From assembly GCF_002443255.2 (NCBI RefSeq), contig NW_019211454.1, positions 57,438,608 to 57,502,607 of the forward strand: a DNA stretch of 64,000 bases, in the 5' to 3' direction. The notes beneath the pieces are model-generated. The model was not told where the DNA came from. It worked only from the letters and a program-made list of their open reading frames with translations, and made no database searches. The stretch is from Varroa destructor (lineage: Eukaryota > Arthropoda > Arachnida > Mesostigmata > Varroidae). A program made the position numbers and the translations under genes. Below, piece after piece: positions 14,401 to 28,500 of the stretch. Position 1 is the stretch's first letter. Each line of letters starts with the position of its first letter.

Positions 14401-17400
14401 CGATGTCTTCGTTGTCTTCCAATAGCGCATATAAGCATTATAATAGGATGTACACGGTTAGGTTTTATTTGGCATTTAAACTTAAAAGTACAGTGATCAG
14501 TGTCCCTTATTATTACCAAACGCACGATTTCGCATTCGAGAAATTTGCAAAAGACGAAGATACGTAACCGTTTCCAAGTTTTTATTATACCTATGAATTG
14601 TCCAGATACGTTTTTTATCTATCGTAGATCATATAATCTTCGTTTGTAAATTATATACGACTGCACTTAACAAAGGAAATTACGCCTTTCCCTGTTATCC
14701 TGGTACACTTTCGCATAGTGCAGAGGCTAAAAAAAAACACATTTCTTGTCCACGATCATTTAACAGATAATGTTTAACTTTTTACACGTTTTCCGGAACG
14801 AATAATGCTTCTGGCCGTCTCAGCCAGCCAGCCAGCCGCAGCTTATACTATCCGCTAAGGAGAATCTATTCCCATGATCAAACGCCCTATAAATCAAATA
14901 TTATAGCGTTTTATTTCGCATTTCTTTATTGCCGTTATAATGGTTATTAGAATTGTATCTCTACCAACGTTGATCGGCTTGTATGAGACCAGACGTTCTA
15001 GTGCTCATTGACTTCGCTGGTACTGTTGTTCGCCAATACATTATGGATGATGAACATAATTTATTATTGCAATTAAGGGGCATCGAAACAGCCCTGTTCA
15101 ACTAAAATACCTATTGAATGAAATAATTGGAACTTGAAGTTCGCTACAACTAGGCTCTAAAGTTATTCTACGTTCGACGTACTTATACATGTCGTGTACC
15201 CTGCTTCTGAAGCCTACACACCTGATAGATGTTTGTCATAGGAAATGGATGGAAAAAATGAGTGATTTAAAAAAGGTGCCGATTTTAGTGTGATAAGATA
15301 AATATCAATTCTGTGCTGACCCTGCACGGCGCTCAAACTTTTGAAAGCGTCGAGTTCTGAATACACAGTAAGGGTTACGATCTTAAACGCATAAATAGTT
15401 GTCATTCTGAATGAGACGATAGCTATTTGTGGGTAGTTCAAGTTGTCGTCGGGCTACTGCTACATAAAATTACAATTAAAAACTAATTATTTTCCTTGAA
15501 ATACCATAAGTCGACTACTTCGAGGGACCATCAAGCCGTCCTACATTATAACATAGCGTTTTCCCTATTGTTAGATATGCGTTACCGTCCACCACCAACA
15601 GACGACAAAGATCATTTAAAATGGACGACGTATTTGAGGATCTCAGGACAAGTTTCTATACATTGTTAATTTTCATTGATTAAACCATACTCGTAACAGC
15701 AAATCTTAAACACGGTCGTCGAAAGCTGTCATTGCGTTATTTCTTTTATGCTCAGACATACTTGTCCAGGACAAACTCTCCTTCGATAGGCCAAATATAA
15801 ACAAATTTTGCGAAGAAGATTCTAACCGAACTGCCTTTGCCAGATCCCCGCAGATCGGTCGGCCAAAAGCAGTGGACAATCTGATTTGTCAAGAACAGAG
15901 TGTTCTCGCGAGGCCATTAGCAAATATACTCTTCGGTTACCTTACGTTTTGTGGATGATGTTTTTTTAGCACGCATTGATTCAATTCATATCGCTATTAA
16001 ACCCTAGGCTTATAAAATCTGCTCGTTTTGATCGCGCTTACTTCACTGGATTACATTGGCCTGAGAGAAAAGCATGTTACAAGGATTGCATATATGGGCG
16101 ACATATCTCATAAGTAATGCCGCTCATTGGGTTATTTATTGCGACGGGCCAGCCTCGCCGAAGAACGGTAGAGTAGAACTTCTGTAGCAAGTGTCTAGCA
16201 GTACCAAACAACCTGGAATCTCAAGGCCGTGCATATAAGTTGATGGGTAAATAACTGAGATTCGTATGGGGATGGCATATGGGTGCATCTAAATGTAAGA
16301 AATTTTCACTCATTTGTTGAAATGTAAACTAAAATCGCTAAGTAACATTGTCGAGCGCGTAAGCTTGAACAGGGTCATAAGTAGCGTGCATGAAGATGCA
16401 CGCTATTTAGTTAGCAGTGATTATATTAAGAAGCTTAAAAAGAAGGGGCAGCGTATTGTTCATAGATTTATTATTGCAAGCGATTACCGATTTGGACTTG
16501 CGGAACCACATCATACGCTTTAATGTTCGGGGACGCTTTTGATGTATTCTAATAAACGGGACATGCGCTATCATTTCAAGTCGTTGTCTTAATTATAAAT
16601 AGCGTTTTTTTCTTAAATGACGTCAACATTGTGTAAATAGTTTTACGTCTTGTCAATGAATGTCACTTTGTTTGGTACTGCAAGCAGGACCTAAACTAAA
16701 TGGAAAAAAGGACTAAAACGTAAAAAAAGCGGTTGGGTCACACCCAGTTATCGGTATATACGAGGCTACACGTATGATGAAGTAAAGAAAGCACCTTAAA
16801 CCGTAATATTAACTCGTTAGTAGAACGGGTTGAACGACACTTCATGGAGACCTCCGCGAGCGTATTTCTCGTTAGGGGGCATTAGAAATCGATTGAGTCC
16901 TTCATCTATTGATACTCCTACATGTAAATTATTATTATCAAAAATTTAGTGAGAGATAAACATTTTTCCCTTAGATCAAACACATAGAATCTGTTGAGAC
17001 AAATTTGTAACGCAAATCTGCTAAACATCGTTGATTCCGCTCAACTGCCCGGAAGATACAACGCAGAGGTTTTGTTTAACTGTTATGTCAACTAACCTCG
17101 CGATACTTTGAACGTATTCTGAGTTTCACTATCGTTAAGTTGTTCAGTTGAATTTTTCGTGTATAGATCGCATACGAAGGCACTGGATGACAATCAGCTA
17201 GGTACAATCTCCGGATTGTTTTAAAGGCTTATGCTTTATAAACCTCGAGTCGACATGTACATTGTCCCAATATTAACTAGAGGCAAGGGGGACCGAACAA
17301 AAGATTCGTTTTAGTCGTAGGCTGCTTCCTTTTTGGAAATCTGTAGCAAAATAGAGAACAGTATCTCGTAGATTGAGTTGGAAGATGATGCTTCAATCTA

Positions 17401-19416
17401 AGACAATAATTTTTTTTTTGGTTTTTGACATCGAAGCGCAGTTTAGAGAATCTGGGACCGCTTTCTGGGATGGCATCACCCGGGTTCTGAGCGGGCAAGC
17501 TACAACGAGTTATAGAGTATCAGAAAATATCAGTAATTCACGACTACGAATTGGAGCTTCAGTAACGGGAACGACTCGCTATATAAACCCTGTATGTATG
17601 TAAAAGATCTTATATTAGAAGCATCGACCAATTAAATTGAGGTGGATTGATACAGCACTATCTCAGCAAGTTTCAAAAGCAGAGACGCTTGCTTCTCGTT
17701 GTTCTCGCGTGCCGACAAAGATCCATTCCTGCACTGAGCCGTAACTGATGATGAAAAATAAATTTTCTTTTTTTTAAAAGGTATTATACACTAGCGGAAT
17801 ATCACCCTAAAACAACTGTAAGCGCCCTGTTATTCTAATGTAGATGATATCGGTTCCAGTTTTGTCAATTAAGGTTAGAGCTTACTGACAATCATTTAGA
17901 GAGACGATAGAGAAAATGTGCACTAAGGGCACGACAACGATGACAAAAATACCTTTAGCCAAACATTCTTTTCAAAACTTCCTATACTTTCTTAAATCTT
18001 GACATTTTTTTTTCCTAAATTTCAATAAATGATGTCGAAATAACTTTTACGCAGACGCAAGCCCTTTGCCGGCTGTTATCATACAACGCTATGGTAACGC
18101 TTATGGATAATTCGTATTTAGATAACTATGTCTCGGTTGAAGTGTTAGATAGCTGCATTCTATGATATCTGTAACTGAGCTGTCATAATATTATTAAAGC
18201 AGTGAATGGCGAGCGTGACCCATGCTAGCACTCCTCGCTTCGACAAGTGACCCTAGTACTAGGTAAACAAATTCGGGTGTTTCCCTCGAATAATTGATGA
18301 ACAGTGTTTTGAAGCGATAATTGTCTGTCTGACTAGCTCTACAGATCATACACACGTCGACAGTGTCTTAGAGGACTCGAGAGTCTTCAAATAGATGTAT
18401 GTGTCACTAGCTTGAGAACTGCATAGACTTCAATTGTATCGTCAAACGTATCTGTTAGAGGTTTTGTCGTTTCGCTTTAATTCATGCTAACATACTAAGT
18501 TACCTCTCGTTACTTATCTATTTGAAGCAGCTTGAACATGGTCCAGGCGTATGACAACTGATCATTTAGCAAAAAAAAACCCTGCAGGCGCTCAGGGCCT
18601 CTAAACGAAACCGCGAAGGCTACCCTTCGCAAGGAAACTAAAAAGCCCTTTCCGATGAAGATCACCACCGCAGCTTCTTGTCGGCTCCTGGAGTCAAAGT
18701 TATAGCTCCTAAAAATCACGCAGAATCCTATTAGGATATTCTTGACATGAATCAAATATACCACACTTATAATAGTGGTATATAATAGATCTGGCCAGCT
18801 TAGCCTAACCTAGAAGTGAGATACAGGAGTTTAGGCATGTGCAATTCGAATAAGCCTTCTAGGCAGAAACAGAATAGTGATTTCAGTGTTTGTTTCGGAG
18901 GTTCATGATAAGTGTTATTACATTTAATTCGGTTAGTTTAGGAATCGGCTTAAGCAATGCGTTACAGATTCATGCATCATATATATGTACAAAAAAAAGT
19001 GAAATAAAGCTCGACTTAAAGTTGAACACGGCTCAATCATATAATCAATAAACTGTCGAGCTTATAGTTATGAAAAAAGCAGACTTACAATCGAACTAGC
19101 CTTTATATCAACTGGAAACCTAGCATAATTCGTAGCAAAAAGCCCTGTTCTTCCCTCCTTTACACTTGAACTTTCCTCGACTCTAAAGCTACCCATTCCG
19201 TGTATACGATCATATTATACCATACTGTAACTACGTCCCCGATGCTAGTAATATACACAGCGGATTGTTTTGTAATTAATAAAACGCTTTGCCTAGTGTT
19301 TATTGAAATATTTATGTAAAGACATACTGCACGTTCCTAACAATATTCTAATATTAGTGTTACTCGACAACGGGCCAGGCCTAATGTTATGTCTATGCAC
19401 GTTATCTTAATTGCAG
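11500..19416. other. Sequence 5' of the first recognised Sidestep-like exon
   Basis: It should contain either an intron of the Sidestep-like gene or its promoter, since exon 1 opens in phase 1. I could not find a convincing signal-peptide exon ending in phase 1. AT-rich, with chance frames only. Confidence 0.4.
14821..14837. repeat. (CAGC)4 tetranucleotide repeat
   Basis: Four CAGC units ending in CAGCCGCAGC. The surrounding few hundred bases are AT-rich, with no gene seen. Confidence 0.9.
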
Positions 19417-19547
19417 TCGTAGATCTAACAGGCCAGATCGAGCACGTCTACGCTAGCGTCGAAGATGGTCAAGCATCACTGCCTTGCAATCTTCGCTTAT
19501 ACGAAGCGTCTGTCGTGGAGCACGTTGTCTGGACCCGAGTGTCGACG
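19417..19547 (+). CDS. Sidestep-like exon 1 (first recognised): N-terminal half of Ig1
   Basis: The acceptor is TTAATTGCAG and the donor is ACG|GTACGT. It encodes the A-C strands of a V-type Ig domain: EDGQASLPCNL holds the first cysteine and VVWTR the core tryptophan. The exon opens in phase 1, so an upstream exon should supply the signal peptide. An ATG at 19389 or 19395 in the same frame gives a short hydrophobic run (MHVILIAVV) that could start the protein without splicing. The good acceptor makes an upstream exon more likely. Confidence 0.85.
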
Positions 19548-22500
19548 GTACGTAGATCGTCTTTTATTATCACTGAATATCCGAATTGCTATCGTCATAT
19601 CAATTAGGCAGTATTGGACCTTTCGTCGAGAGATCGATACCCAATCAATAGAGAACATTCCTCATAGCGAGTTAGTGATGATCAGTGCTAACTCCTAAAG
19701 CTTAAAATCGTCCTTTATTATATTCAGCTTCTGTGTTTACGAGACGGGAGTCGTCTTTGTAGGAAGCTAGGCTCCACAGCCTCGATTTGGTGCTTAACGG
19801 CAACCGTTGGCGTTCCAATCGTTTTGTTTCACGCTGACGTTGAATAGTGTAGAAACTCGGTAAGAACCGACAGATAGGTGTATCTACTTTGTTAGAAACT
19901 TAAGCAATTTAAACAGTTGTGCACTAAGTAAACTATCAACGACACATGAAAAAACAGCAGCTTTCTATATATCGTTTTAATGGCCAAACGTACTTATTGA
20001 CAAAAAAACGCAACTGAACGGTCAAGAAGACGTTTCATGCTCGTTCATTTATGCGTCTATATATATATATAGATAAGCTTGAGGAAGCTTAGGTTATACA
20101 ACGCTAAGGGCAGCGTTTCGTCTGCATACGGCCAATGTCCTATTGGAAAGGCCTTCTGTATATAACAAAACTATTGTTATATGAATTTATTGACATTTCC
20201 TAATCTTATGGTCTGTTTAGCAATCTAAAGCATTGAAAACCGGAAAGAACTTCAAGCCAACGGATAAGCAGCTTCGGAAAGTAGAAAATGTTTGTGTCGA
20301 ACGATAATGATCGAGCTCGTGACCACACTTCAATATTGTCACGTACACACATACCCATAAACATGAAATAGCCTATACCGAATAGCGACCTTCTACAAAT
20401 TTTTACTAATATAGCAGCAGCAACAACAAGGACCATAAATATCATAAAAGCTGACCCCTACCAACGTCATTCAACGCAAAGTATTTGTTAATTCGTCCTC
20501 TCGTGCATTCATTTTCCTATTCTAAGCGGCAATCCGAAACAAGTTCGCTTGAGAGGATTCTCGAATCAACGTACTTTTTTTTGCTAAAAATGCTGAACGG
20601 TATTAATTTGGTCCGTTCTAGGCTCCTCTAGCTATTTCTGGGTCCCTGCTTTGTCCTGTGTCAAAGTTCCTTCTTGTCTTGTTTATTGCATCCAGTCAAT
20701 ACAAGTAGATCACCACCTGAACAGTTGAGACCCGAGATGCGTTGGGTAGACTGATGGTACGTTCGAAGCAAACCCCTCTATCGAAACAGGGTCTAGCTGT
20801 CACAAAACGACAGAAAACAGTTTTATTTTTGTCTGTATTAATAAATCGAGCGGATGCCATCACTGTACACAGATTGGAACTATACGGAACACGTATATTT
20901 TTTGCACTGTGTATTTTTTCCTCGCGTATCATGTATACGAGGCCCTCGAATATAATAGAGTTGTTTACAAAGTAATGTCAAACGGCTGATAGAGGTCGAC
21001 GTCAAAAAGGCGACGTTTTTCCTATTAGTTATCATTCTGTCTGCATAATACAACACCTTGGCATCTAAATTACCTTGGCCATAAGTGAGAAGATTTTTGC
21101 TTACGCTAACTTGAATATGCTTATATACACGTATATTTAATTTAACCGAGTTCATTTCTAACGCGTTCGGTGTAGCCAGCAAGCTTGTTCACATATGAAT
21201 ATTTATTATAGGAACATTTTCGTTTTTAAAGCACTGGATTCGCTCACTCAATCGTGTTCCAATCAACATTTGGTATCGGCTGAGCTTCCTATAAATATAT
21301 TTATAGATATTTGTTGGCAAAAGGTCGTTATTTGCTTTTCTAACAAAGTTCTCGGTATCTGGCACACAAGATCCCTATTCTCTAGCCAACTTTCCGTTGT
21401 TAAGCTGGAAGGAAAATTTTATCACCGAGAAGCTGAAGTCTGTTTGCTAAATTTGAAACTAAAAAACAATTGTGACCCAATAGAAATCACACAGCCCTAT
21501 AGACGCCCCTTACGGCATAAATGAGCAGTGACGTGAGTGCCAGACTATGATCCAGTGTTCATTTATAGACCTTTCTTAAGTCAGAATTAGCTAGTCTTCA
21601 AGTATATCAAAATAGTATCGTTTTTAAAATATAGAAATGCTTGTGATACATGTTTGAAACTTCTCGTTATCACCAGTTGATCGATGCTTCAGATGTTAGA
21701 AGTTCAAGCGCTAGAAAAGTCATACACCCTCAACGAACGCGGTATGTCGAAAGAAAATGTTTATGGGTAATCTTTAATAGTTCCCATTACGGTACTTATT
21801 TTTTTTACATAGTGTCGTGCTGGGCGTAGTCGTGAATCGTAATGATCTCCAAGCTTATATAAAATAGAAGCTTATCAGTAGTAGACACTATACCGATACG
21901 TATATAAAATCGAAGCATATACAGCTAGTACTAAATACTTATTGAGATAGGCTTACGCACGCATGACAGGTAATAGTATCTTATGTCCAGAATAGTGGGA
22001 ATGAAGAGTAGTTGAGTTCGGTTGCTTTTGTTCGTATGGTATAGAATCCTTGGCCCTGGCATAGAGTCGTTCCGGCACCGACTACGAGAAAAAGTAGCGT
22101 ACCTATTAGTGTTTGTCAGTTTTTCGAGATAATGCTGCCTGAGAAGGGTCGAAAAGGTCGAGGCTCAAAGCCCTGGAATACCCGTCCTTTGTAATAGCCC
22201 TTGAGAGCCCTACGAGACATCTACGATGAGACAATATTTCGGCCATAATTACGCGCATGACTTTGATTTGATTTGATCATCGATAAAATCAGTCTACTTG
22301 AGTTAAAATAGTCCCCGCTCCGATCGAATCAAAAGTTCTTCGACGCGACGGCTGGGAAAAATCATCAACAGCTTATATTTACAGAGTGGCACCAATATAT
22401 TGGGATAGATTTTTAGCGGGTAATTTGCCGTAGCCTGCATGCGTTTATCTGCTAAAAGAATAAAGGCCTCTGATTGCTTTTCGAAACTTAAATGTAAACT

Positions 22501-25500
22501 TATCATGCCGGAAAGAAAAATAACTTATGTTTATTAACAAAAGCAAAGATTTACAGAAACAGAAACAGGTTTTTATATGCACACCAGGATGCGAAGATAC
22601 ACACAATAAGAGCACTATTAGATGAACTCTTTGTAATTGTAATATGAACGGTGTTGGGTCGCATTTCGGTTTTATGATGCACACTTTAATGCCTAAATTT
22701 AACGCATATAAATCTATCATTAGTTGATTTATTTACAAGCCGCTCAGAAGAATGAAGCTAAGGTATAAGATTAGTGTTATTTTTTCCAAGTTCATGAACG
22801 TAACAGCCGTCACCCACCGTAGATACCTCGGAAGCGAAATAATATTCGCCGAGTGTACAAGAATCGATCTCTGATACTATTATTGACTTGCCAACACCCC
22901 GCATATGTCTCTAATGCGGGTATGACTAAACTCATAGATAATATCCAAGTTCTGAATGTTCCATTTAGTGAAGAGGGCATCACGCCGTCATGTTCATATA
23001 GAAATACGTAAGCATATTTGGGCGTTTTAACAACTGTAATGGAAATGTACCTGGCTAGAGTATCGAAGGGTTGGACATTCGTTTTACCTAAGCAAATTCG
23101 AACCGGCGCAGCTAGTTGAACGCATAAGCTTCCTCTGGAATATGGCCCCCTTGTAGATCATATTTAAATTCGTTGCATGATAGTGTGCAGAGCGTGATTT
23201 AGAAAGAGCTTAATGTCGACTAGCTCACTGTCGCTATTAGGAGGGGTTCAAAAAGACGGGTTAGAATAAGTCGGCACAAGCTAGTTAGCGGTTTAGGCCC
23301 CGACAAAAAGTTATCACCGAAGCAAATGATTTCTGCACTGAGCAAGCGCGTCTGTTCGAGATGTCGTTGTCGATACTTACAAAAAGTTCCGTCCAAATGC
23401 CAATGTTAAGGCTTAGAGTGAACAACCGAGAGTCCTTGCTGTCCTGCATAGCATTCGTGTGACACAATCTTAGCGTATGCATGTGTAACGTTTGACGGCT
23501 AGCGTACTCTGATTTCAGAAGGAGGTGATCTATCGTCTCGATGGCCGTCGCGGTATAAACGCTCGCGGAGTATTCGCCTCACCACATCACGTTACCTCGC
23601 CGGCGTGGACAGGTCGAAGTTATTTCTCTTTGGCTCGCCAACCAGCGACACTCAAAATTGCCCGCCTTGAGCTCAGCGACTCGGACGAATATACCTGCGA
23701 AGTTCAACACGCTGATGGGACGACGCTCACTCATAGACTCGTGTTCACCGTTATTCGTACGTACAATGTACAATAGAACAAAACAGTACAATACGAAGGG
23801 AAGTGCCCAGGTTAGTTGGCTGATGCATAAATATGATGAATTATTGAAAAGGTTATGAAGGTGCTATCAAGTTCATAGCTGTGAACTTGCAGGCCATATT
23901 GTGGTCCTTGTGGAAGACCTGCATGCCAAACACAAGCTAGGGAGATTGGGTTAACTGTTCAAACTAGCGGATTATATAATGCAACATCTATGATAGAGAG
24001 AAAAAGACGAAGAAAATTAGAAGTTCTACTTTATATGAATATGAGAACATTTCGGTGGAGGAATATATGTAAAGTCATCATTAAGCATCGTAGACCGAGC
24101 CCCTAGATTACAAGGAAAGATGTTTAAATTATAATGACGACTTTTAAATAGCAATAGGCGTGCGAAAGGCATCGGATTTAAGAATCATTGTGATTTAACA
24201 TCGTAACACTGACCGTAAGACAAGCTTTTACATTCAACTGATAATTGAATACTAATTCACCGTAATTTCTTTCCAAAAAACGATTCAATTAATTATCTGA
24301 AAAAAATAAACGTTTCCGAAAAATGAAATGTAGCCGACAAAAAATGGCTCCTTTTTTTTTTTAGAAAAACCCTTAGATACAGATACAGAATCTTTATGAT
24401 CGGCTCTTCACAAAGTATTCGTATTCATGCTACACATTGAAAAAGGCTCCCCAAATAAAATTAAATATTTTTCTTTCAATCACAATAGAATGAAGGGTCT
24501 CACAGAAAAAATAAAAAAATGTATAATTAAATACCACTTTCTCACTATGTGGCGCCACATTCTTGATAAAAGTACCGTCGGGTAAGCCGGAGATCATCGA
24601 TGCGGTATCTGGACAACCCATCGAAGACGATGAAGCAGGACCTCTTACCGTCAATGATATTGCTCGTCTGACATGTCGAGTGCGACAAGGCGTTCCATTA
24701 CCAACCGTACGCTGGGATATCGGTTCAGACAATCGTGCCCACGAAATTCATGAACTAGCTACTCCTGATAGCTCAAATGCAGATCTGGCGAATCCCCAAG
24801 GGTGGGTAGCTAGCAGATTGACACTGAATAACCTTCACCGAAACGACTTGAATCGTAAGCTGAAATGCATTGTTCAGCAAGCTCCCGTGGAAGCTTTCAC
24901 TACACGAATCGAAGTCGGGCTCGATATCAATCGTAAGTAGTGCTTCAGCTATGCACAACGTGCTTCGTCTGCTGTGTCCTATCAATAATGTCATTTTTGT
25001 TTAACAAGCTTCTTTAGCTCAGTGAAGGCAATTCCAATTAGTGGCACTTTGCTTGGAATAGACCATATTTAGATAAAAACTCTCCTAAAACAAATACAAT
25101 TCCTCAATAATGTTAATTTCAACATGATCTTTCTGTAATAGATAGCTGTTGTATATTACTGTCGACATGGGCATCAAATACACATACGTAAAACGTACGT
25201 TTGCCAGTGGTAAGAAGCAGGTACTTACTGTTTTGTCTGCAGTACCTGCAGAATCTGTCGATGTTTGGTCCGTACCACGGAGCGCAGTTGGCATTTCAAG
25301 CGGAGCGACCGGCGAGTTTCACTGTAGGGCCATAGGCTCTTGACCCGCGGCCAATGTGTCCTGGGCTCTCGAAGCTGTTCGAGATGGAGAAGACAAGAAT
25401 CAAATCGTCGAATGGCAAAGGCTAGAGGCCTTTTTCCAGGACGACTTTGACGGCAATATGACATTTAGCGTTCTCATGCTTAAAGCTCGTAGAGAATTTC

Positions 25501-28500
25501 ACGGAAGAATTCTGCAATGCGTGGCAGCCCACCCTCGTCTGCCGTATCTCACTCGGACGGCGTCTATTAAACTCAACATATTTTGTAAGTAGTGCTGTTC
25601 CTATTCTCAGAAAGAATTCTGTTTCATGATGAATCGTAGCTAAACGCCACCTTGAAAAGGCAACCCCAAATGGAACTCTCAGAAAGTTCGGCGGCATGCT
25701 CCTGAGCCGCCGCTATTACTAGGAAAAATAATTACTGGCGCAGAACTAGGCTGAAGTTAGGTAAATGAAGACTTAGATCAAAGCACGGATTTTGTTAAAA
25801 ACGTTGTTTCAAATGAATAGCAGAGAGTGTTTACAATAAGTAATTTGATTACTTACAACGTTTATGTTTTGATGTTAATGAAGTTTTCCACTCATGAACC
25901 TGATTGAATTAAGGGCTAGTTTCGGCATGTCGGCAACGAGATTTAGAGTCGTCTGTCATTTACGTTTGCACAGTGTGAAAAAAGCTCTCAAATTAGAGCC
26001 AACGAAATACAATCCAAATTAAACATTTGCCACCTTGACAAGTGAATGTACCGCATTGATTGTACAGGCTTAGTATACTTCAGCTGGCCTTACCGGATAT
26101 CTAATATAATGACTACTCTTTAGAGAGAAAGTTAATAAATTTTATCTCGTTTGTTTAGTTCATCGTATCCTAACACTAGAAGCGTCCACACGTGAACAGG
26201 CCACGCTTTGCGTAAATGGCAGCTTAAACGATATTTTTCAATGTTACCCAAAGGTTATCCATAGTTGATACTGGTTCAAAAATTTCCAGGCATTAATTTG
26301 ATTTGAGGTTATGTTAGTTTGTGTTTAGAGTAATACAATTACATTATAGCAACATATAAACTAAAAACTTATAGATTTCAAGGTATTTTTAGTTAAAGAG
26401 ATAGCCCAACGCTCGTGTTGTTTCTTGAGGTATGTTACACCACATCAGATATACATAACTTCTGGCAAACAAAAACTCATCGTTTTACATGTAATGTAAA
26501 AAAGTCCCGCACAACAGAGCGTGTGACTATGTGTTTCAGGTTTTATTAGTCACAGCTGTCGTATTATATAACACAAGTCGGGATCGATGCTTGCCGTTTT
26601 TCCCTGTGACGCGCTGATGAGTTCCAGATAGGGGTAAATTCTCAACTGTTGGTGTGTCGCTTAGAAGGCGCATATACTTGCCCAACGATTAACGATGTAG
26701 GGCCAAGGCATGTTTTAAAAAATAAGGGTTTTACTCGATACGGTTTAACGAGCTTTGTCTGCAGGTATTCCATAGGAAACAATCGGGACCAGCTTTATCT
26801 GGAACAAAAGTAGCGCCATGCACAAAGAAAGGCTCAATGTTTCGACGCTGACAACCATAACTCGTCGCATTCTGTACGTGATGTGATTTTCATTTATTTT
26901 TCTTTCAGATTTGTTTTCAATTTTCCAGATACTCGAAGTTATTTACATGATAAAAGCATGTTGAAAGCAGTACACTGACCTCTATGGCGGAACTCCATAG
27001 CCTCTGTCTTGTCCATGTTGATCTACAGTCCAGTTTGATCCATGTAATACGACAGTTTAATGAGAGCTTGCTGGACATAAAATCGAATCTTTCCAAGGGC
27101 AACAAGATCGTCAGTATGCAATAACGTTTTTATCTGTCCTGCTGGATCTTGAACGTATTAAGCAGCAGAATGAACAGCGATAGGATCAGATTATCATCGT
27201 GTGTAACGGTAGTGTATCGGATGAACGATTTCAATTGGGCCGTTTTGTTATCTATGCTCACGGATTTTTCACTAATGTTGTCCTGAACGTTCCAGCGTGT
27301 CCTGTAAAACTTTGTCTCCGAGGGGCGATATCGAACGGTGATTTGAAATCCATGAATACAGCGAGAAGCGTTCGTTTTGTTCATTGTTAGACACTGTGTA
27401 TCTCTTGAAGCAGAATGTCAGAAGCTGTGTGGGTAAAACGTCGTGTGCAAAGGCCATCATGCTCAGACGGAACACCTGAAAAATCTTCCAGCAATCTCGT
27501 TGGCTGGCATGTATATTAAGATGAGCCAGAAGCCTGTAACGGCAGGTTTCCTTCGCGATCGTTTTTCATCGACATGAGTCGAACAGGTTATTTTTTTCTA
27601 TGGTATGACGCTTAGAAGAACATCCTTTTATACAAACGTGCCGTAAGCAAGCATTCAATATATTTGTCTAACAATCGAACACGTCAGACATTTTTTACAA
27701 ATGCCTATTGCGAACCAGGTCCGGTTCAGCCATCTTGCTTGATTGGCACTGTTATTAGAAGAGCGGTACCTTGACATGGGAAACTCTCTTTCAAGTCCCT
27801 CGCGCATGATAAATGTGTGTTCATCCAGTGGATGAACCAGCATGCAAAGGCACGATTCATTACATGGTGTCCACCGGCGTATACGTACTTTTTAAAATAC
27901 CCATTAGCTCTGTAGAGTTAACAAAAAGTGGCGCCGACGCTATTTGTCATAACCATTTGTGTCGTTCCCATCGTGCTTGTAATACAGGCCTCTGCTCCTA
28001 CGGTGAGAGGTATTGCTGATGAGCAGATTCAAGTATTCGCCGATAGTAACTTTTTAAAAAATTACGGAACAGCCATAACCGGGTGACGTTTGAGCAGTTC
28101 CCGTTTTTGGTTAGTCTATAATTTGGCTAGCTTCAAGTGAGTTATGAATGATGTTAAGACTCTGGTTACGTTGTAGTATGGCATCGTGCGATGGCTAAAG
28201 AGTGGTTGTCAATTGGGGAACAGGGTTGGTCAAATCTAGAGTCTTAGGCAGCTTAGCATGCCTTCTTCGTTATAGGGGCAGCTCGACTTCAACAGGTGCA
28301 TGCCATCTTGGAGCATTACTCTCCCTCACCGGATTGTTTCTTGCTATGTATCGAGCTCTTCCGGCACTCATATTAGATACGAATATGTCTATGATGTTTG
28401 CATCTGAGCTTTAAACGCTGACGATTGGTCCCGGGAAGTGGAAAGCACCCAAAGTCTCTAAACGGATCCAATACTGCCTGCGTCATTCAGTTTGTCAATG

